Part shown: positions 61,388 through 64,000 of the stretch, piece after piece
Position numbering within the stretch: the stretch's first letter is position 1
Layout: each line of letters opens with the position of its first letter
DNA from: Zymoseptoria tritici IPO323
Taxonomy: Eukaryota > Ascomycota > Dothideomycetes > Mycosphaerellales > Mycosphaerellaceae
NCBI RefSeq assembly: GCF_000219625.1
Contig: NC_018208.1
Span: 1,178,001 to 1,242,000, forward strand
Direction: 5' to 3'
DNA: 64,000 nucleotides
The notes under the pieces: model-generated
What the model was told of the DNA's origin: nothing
Database searches by the model: none
The model's input: only the letters and a program-made list of their open reading frames with translations
Position numbers and translations under genes: made by a program

Positions 61388-62794
61388 ATGGCATTCGGCA
61401 GCAGTAAGAAGACGGATACAGAGGCGGGCTCCGTCTCGGCTCCAGTCTCAGATGGCACGCCCTCCGCCACCGTCTCCGAGACCAACTCCCTCAAAGACGT
61501 CGAGCGTCCGCAGACCGCTTCGAGCAGCAAAGATGTCGCAGCTGTTCCAACGGATGGTCAGGTGCCCTCCGATTCCAGCAAGCTGCGTACATTTCTAGGA
61601 ATCCTCAAGCGCTTCATCGGCGTATCGGACATGGCTGCTGTCCGCTTCAGTCTGCCCGCCCAACTTCTCGAACCAATTCCCAACCTCGAATACTGGCACT
61701 ACCTCGACCGACCTGAGACCTTTGCCGCGATCGGTGACAGCGACGACCCGCTCGAGCGCATGCTGCACTGTCTTCGCTTCTGGTTTACGAAAGATCTGAA
61801 ATACGTCAAGGGAAAGCCTTGCAAGCCATACAATAGCGCATTGGGAGAGTTCTTCCGCTGCAGTTGGGAGGTTCAAAAGGAGGAGGCCATGAAAACAGTG
61901 GGCACAGCGCAACAACCAGTGAAGGTCCACTACCTGACCGAACAAACATCCCACCACCCACCGGTATCAGCCTTCGTCTACGACTGCCCCGAAAAAGGCG
62001 TCTCAGCAGTAGGCTACGACCAGCTCTCCGCGAAATTCACCGGAACCTCCGTCAAAGTCACACCCGGAGCTCACAACCAAGGAATCTTCATCACTCTCCG
62101 CCAGCGCGGCAACGAAGAGTACCGCCTCACCCACCCGGCCGCTTTCCTCGGTGGTTTCCTCCGCGGAAACCTCTACATAACCGTCGCAGACACATGCTTT
62201 GTAACATGCGAGAAAACGGGCCTCAAAACCATCCTCCACTACCTCGAAGAAGGCTACTTTGGCAAAACCCAAAACAAAGTCGAAGGAATCGTCTACAAAC
62301 CCTCATCCATCCTCGACGACAAAGTCACTCGACTAAAAGACGTTCCCTCCAAAGAAATCATCGGACGCATCGAAGGCGTCTGGACGGAGAAAATCTGGTT
62401 CGTCCCTGGATCCGCGGACTTCAAAAAGTCGAAAGAGTCCGAACGTATCCTCCTCATGGATGTCTCGCCTCTCCTACCTATCCCGAAGAAGTGTCCACCA
62501 GAGAATCAGCAGCTTCCGAATGAGAGTCGGAAATTTTGGGGTGGAGTTACGGATGCAATTGTCGCGAAACAGTATGGACAGGCGACGCAGAGGAAGACGG
62601 AGTTGGAGGAACGGCAGAGGGAGCGGGCGGCGGAGAGGGCGAAGGAAGGGAAAGAGTGGAGTCCGAGGTTCTTCACAACGGTCACGGAGAAGGACGGACG
62701 CCCGCGGGTTAGTGAGGTTGGGAAGAAGGCTATGGAAGGGCTGCAAGCGGGTGATTACACGCTCGAGAAGCCAGCGGAGTATGGTGCTATCTGA
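61388..62794 (+). CDS. Oxysterol-binding protein-related lipid transfer protein (OSH family)
   Basis: A single-exon gene of 468 residues. After a Ser/Thr-rich N-terminus of about 60 residues the OSBP-related domain covers nearly all the rest. KPYNSALGEFFRCSW and the family signature EQTSHHPPVSAF near residue 190 are present. GIVYKPSS follows, and the C-terminal KFWGGVTDAIVAKQYGQATQRKTELEERQR is typical of the lid-distal helices. There is no PH or ankyrin domain, so it is a short OSH protein of the Osh4/Kes1 to Osh6 type; which subgroup is uncertain. Such proteins move sterols or phosphatidylserine in exchange for PI4P at membrane contact sites. Confidence 0.9.
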   Translation: MAFGSSKKTDTEAGSVSAPVSDGTPSATVSETNSLKDVERPQTASSSKDVAAVPTDGQVPSDSSKLRTFLGILKRFIGVSDMAAVRFSLPAQLLEPIPNLEYWHYLDRPETFAAIGDSDDPLERMLHCLRFWFTKDLKYVKGKPCKPYNSALGEFFRCSWEVQKEEAMKTVGTAQQPVKVHYLTEQTSHHPPVSAFVYDCPEKGVSAVGYDQLSAKFTGTSVKVTPGAHNQGIFITLRQRGNEEYRLTHPAAFLGGFLRGNLYITVADTCFVTCEKTGLKTILHYLEEGYFGKTQNKVEGIVYKPSSILDDKVTRLKDVPSKEIIGRIEGVWTEKIWFVPGSADFKKSKESERILLMDVSPLLPIPKKCPPENQQLPNESRKFWGGVTDAIVAKQYGQATQRKTELEERQRERAAERAKEGKEWSPRFFTTVTEKDGRPRVSEVGKKAMEGLQAGDYTLEKPAEYGAI

Positions 62795-63334
62795 CGGATG
62801 TGAAGAGCCCGGAAGAGGGAGTTGTAGAAGTGGCATTGCTTTGGCGTTTGGGGAGTCGAGCACAGGGCGTTGGCATCGATCAGCAGAAGAGCAGGAGTGG
62901 TTGAACATAGTACGGTCCGCCAGTCGATCATTCACACGGCAGAAGAGTAACGATGCAGGATACGAGTGGAGGATAGAAGAATGACGAGACATAGAGCAGA
63001 TGAGAACGGCACTACAGTCGCTTAGATGAATGGACTACGATGACAGCAGCGGATTGCAGTCGATTTTTGATTGATTGAACCAGACACACTGGATTGCAGG
63101 GTTTTGTCGGGAGCTTAACGGAGCATATCGCCTGGTGTGCAACGATCACCTCCCTGGCACGAGAATCAAGTCTTTCCTTCTGCTCTCCTGACTAGACCGC
63201 ACACTCCACGCCACCGGACGGTAAGTCGTGCAGTGCCGACCAAGCGCTATCACAGAGCTAGCCACCCAACCATACCTATACAACATGACCACACATTCAA
63301 AGTCCCACTCCATCCGATCCCACTCCCTCACTTA
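62795..63334. other. convergent 3' region, nothing recognised
   Basis: About 540 bp between convergent genes; no supported feature. Confidence 0.3.
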
Positions 63335-64000
63335 TCACAACCCCATCCTCTCCCCCGCCCTCTCAATCCCCTTGACCAACCCCTCCACAGTCCCCCTATC
63401 CGTCCCTCCATTAACCACAACCCTGAAAAACTTCCCATGCTCCCCCGGCGCGAAATCCGTCATGAAACCCCCTTCCTCCCTCAGTACTTTCGTAATCCCC
63501 TCTGTGACGGCACTGTTCCTCCCAGCATCCGACGTCTTCGCGTAGTAAAAGCAGACTTGCAAACATGCCGGTGGATCCGAGGAGACGAGGGTGAACTTGG
63601 GATTAGAAGCGATGAGAGAGGTGAGGTGAGTAGCGATGGAGAAAGCGTGGTCGATCGCAGCGCTGAAGCCGGAGGAGCCGTGATACAGCCAGGTAAGGGC
63701 GAGTTTGAGACTGTCGCCCCGGCGGCCGCATTGGGGTGTTAAATCGGCGAGGTCGTAGAATTGATCCAGTGAGCCGGGGATGCCGTCCCATTCCCGTTCT
63801 TCCTTCTCAGCGTGGTGGTGGCCATTGGTCATCTCTTCAGGTGGATCGGCAGAGTGGAATAAGTAGCCGGCGGGGAGCGTCATACCCTGGTGTAGGCGCC
63901 TCATGTCGGAGACGAGGAGGAAGGAGCAGGTTAGTGGGACTTGCAGCATTTTGTGCGCGCAGATGCAAATCGAGTCTGCGCGTGAGGAACCCTGGAGTTT
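63335..64000 (-). CDS. Group II PLP-dependent decarboxylase, C-terminal part (partial)
   Basis: The minus frame is open from the window end (64000) to a stop at 63335, covering the last 221 residues. Near the edge, SICICAHKMLQVPLTCSFLL carries the PLP-binding lysine in its usual setting (D.I..N.HK.L..PL.CS). Downstream, LTPQCGRRGDSLKLALTWLYHG is the group II motif, and the C-terminal domain ends with HGKFFRVVVNGG. The family includes glutamate, cysteine-sulfinate and aromatic amino-acid decarboxylases. The motif CGRRGDSLKLALTW is most like the glutamate/cysteine-sulfinate branch, but the substrate cannot be fixed without the N-terminal half. Confidence 0.88.
   Translation of the reverse strand, partial: KLQGSSRADSICICAHKMLQVPLTCSFLLVSDMRRLHQGMTLPAGYLFHSADPPEEMTNGHHHAEKEEREWDGIPGSLDQFYDLADLTPQCGRRGDSLKLALTWLYHGSSGFSAAIDHAFSIATHLTSLIASNPKFTLVSSDPPACLQVCFYYAKTSDAGRNSAVTEGITKVLREEGGFMTDFAPGEHGKFFRVVVNGGTDRGTVEGLVKGIERAGERMGL

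Noticed and set aside
61864..62523. Pro/Arg-rich plus-strand frame of 219 residues
   Set aside because: A second frame inside the oxysterol-binding protein gene; low-complexity composition from C-rich codons.
1..64000. CRISPR arrays, bacterial operons or phage features
   Set aside because: Splice sites, gene families and spacing are eukaryotic; no regularly spaced direct repeats were seen.

Overview
The window looks like nuclear DNA of a filamentous ascomycete (Pezizomycotina, probably a Dothideomycete; the class is inference). Introns are short (about 46-76 bp) with GTAAGT/GTACGT-type donors and CAG/TAG acceptors. Genes are dense on both strands, and the content is fungal: a PalB/Rim13-type calpain, nitrate transporter, PMP47-type peroxisomal carrier, RSC subunit, complex I accessory subunits, GH32 enzyme and a small secreted cysteine-rich protein. 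I see no CRISPR array, operon, rRNA or intact transposon. Exon boundaries were placed by hand from splice signals, frame continuity and remembered family sequences.

Layout. 0-2.4 kb: 3' end of an unknown gene, SYS1 (minus) and a complex I NDUFA11/B14.7-like subunit (plus). 3-18.7 kb: an accessory block of unrecognised genes. It contains one clearly homologous pair (family A, 4.6 and 6.3 kb) and a divergent family with up to four members (family B, 3.1, about 10, 15.3 and 17.0 kb), interrupted at 11.9-14.5 kb by the divergent pair GRIM-19/NDUFA13 and NOP56. 18.7-25.9 kb is gene-poor: a degenerate tRNA-Tyr, an NTF2-like protein and a secreted M14 carboxypeptidase.

25.9-50.3 kb is the conserved core: nitrate transporter, RPS20 (uS10) divergent from CUE3/ASCC2, RSC1/2, OTU1 deubiquitinase, GTP cyclohydrolase I, a 1137-residue four-domain fusion, PalB calpain, PMP47/ANT1 carrier, a small predicted mitochondrial membrane protein, an F-box-like protein, an LEA-repeat/MAPEG fusion and a GH32 enzyme. 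51-64 kb: a degenerate SRPK-like kinase, a short-chain dehydrogenase, a CaM kinase, 3.5 kb without a recognisable gene but with repeats and tRNA-like boxes, a small secreted cysteine-rich protein, an oxysterol-binding protein, and the 3' end of a group II PLP decarboxylase running off the edge.

The most unusual item is the single-exon gene at 36.5-39.9 kb. It joins a SAM methyltransferase-like domain, a PCMH-type FAD oxidase, an animal-type phosphomevalonate-kinase-like P-loop domain and an adenine-phosphoribosyltransferase-like domain. The divergent RPS20/CUE3 pair is also notable, because in yeast and human CUE3/ASCC2 reads ubiquitin on collided ribosomes and uS10 is one of the ubiquitinated proteins.
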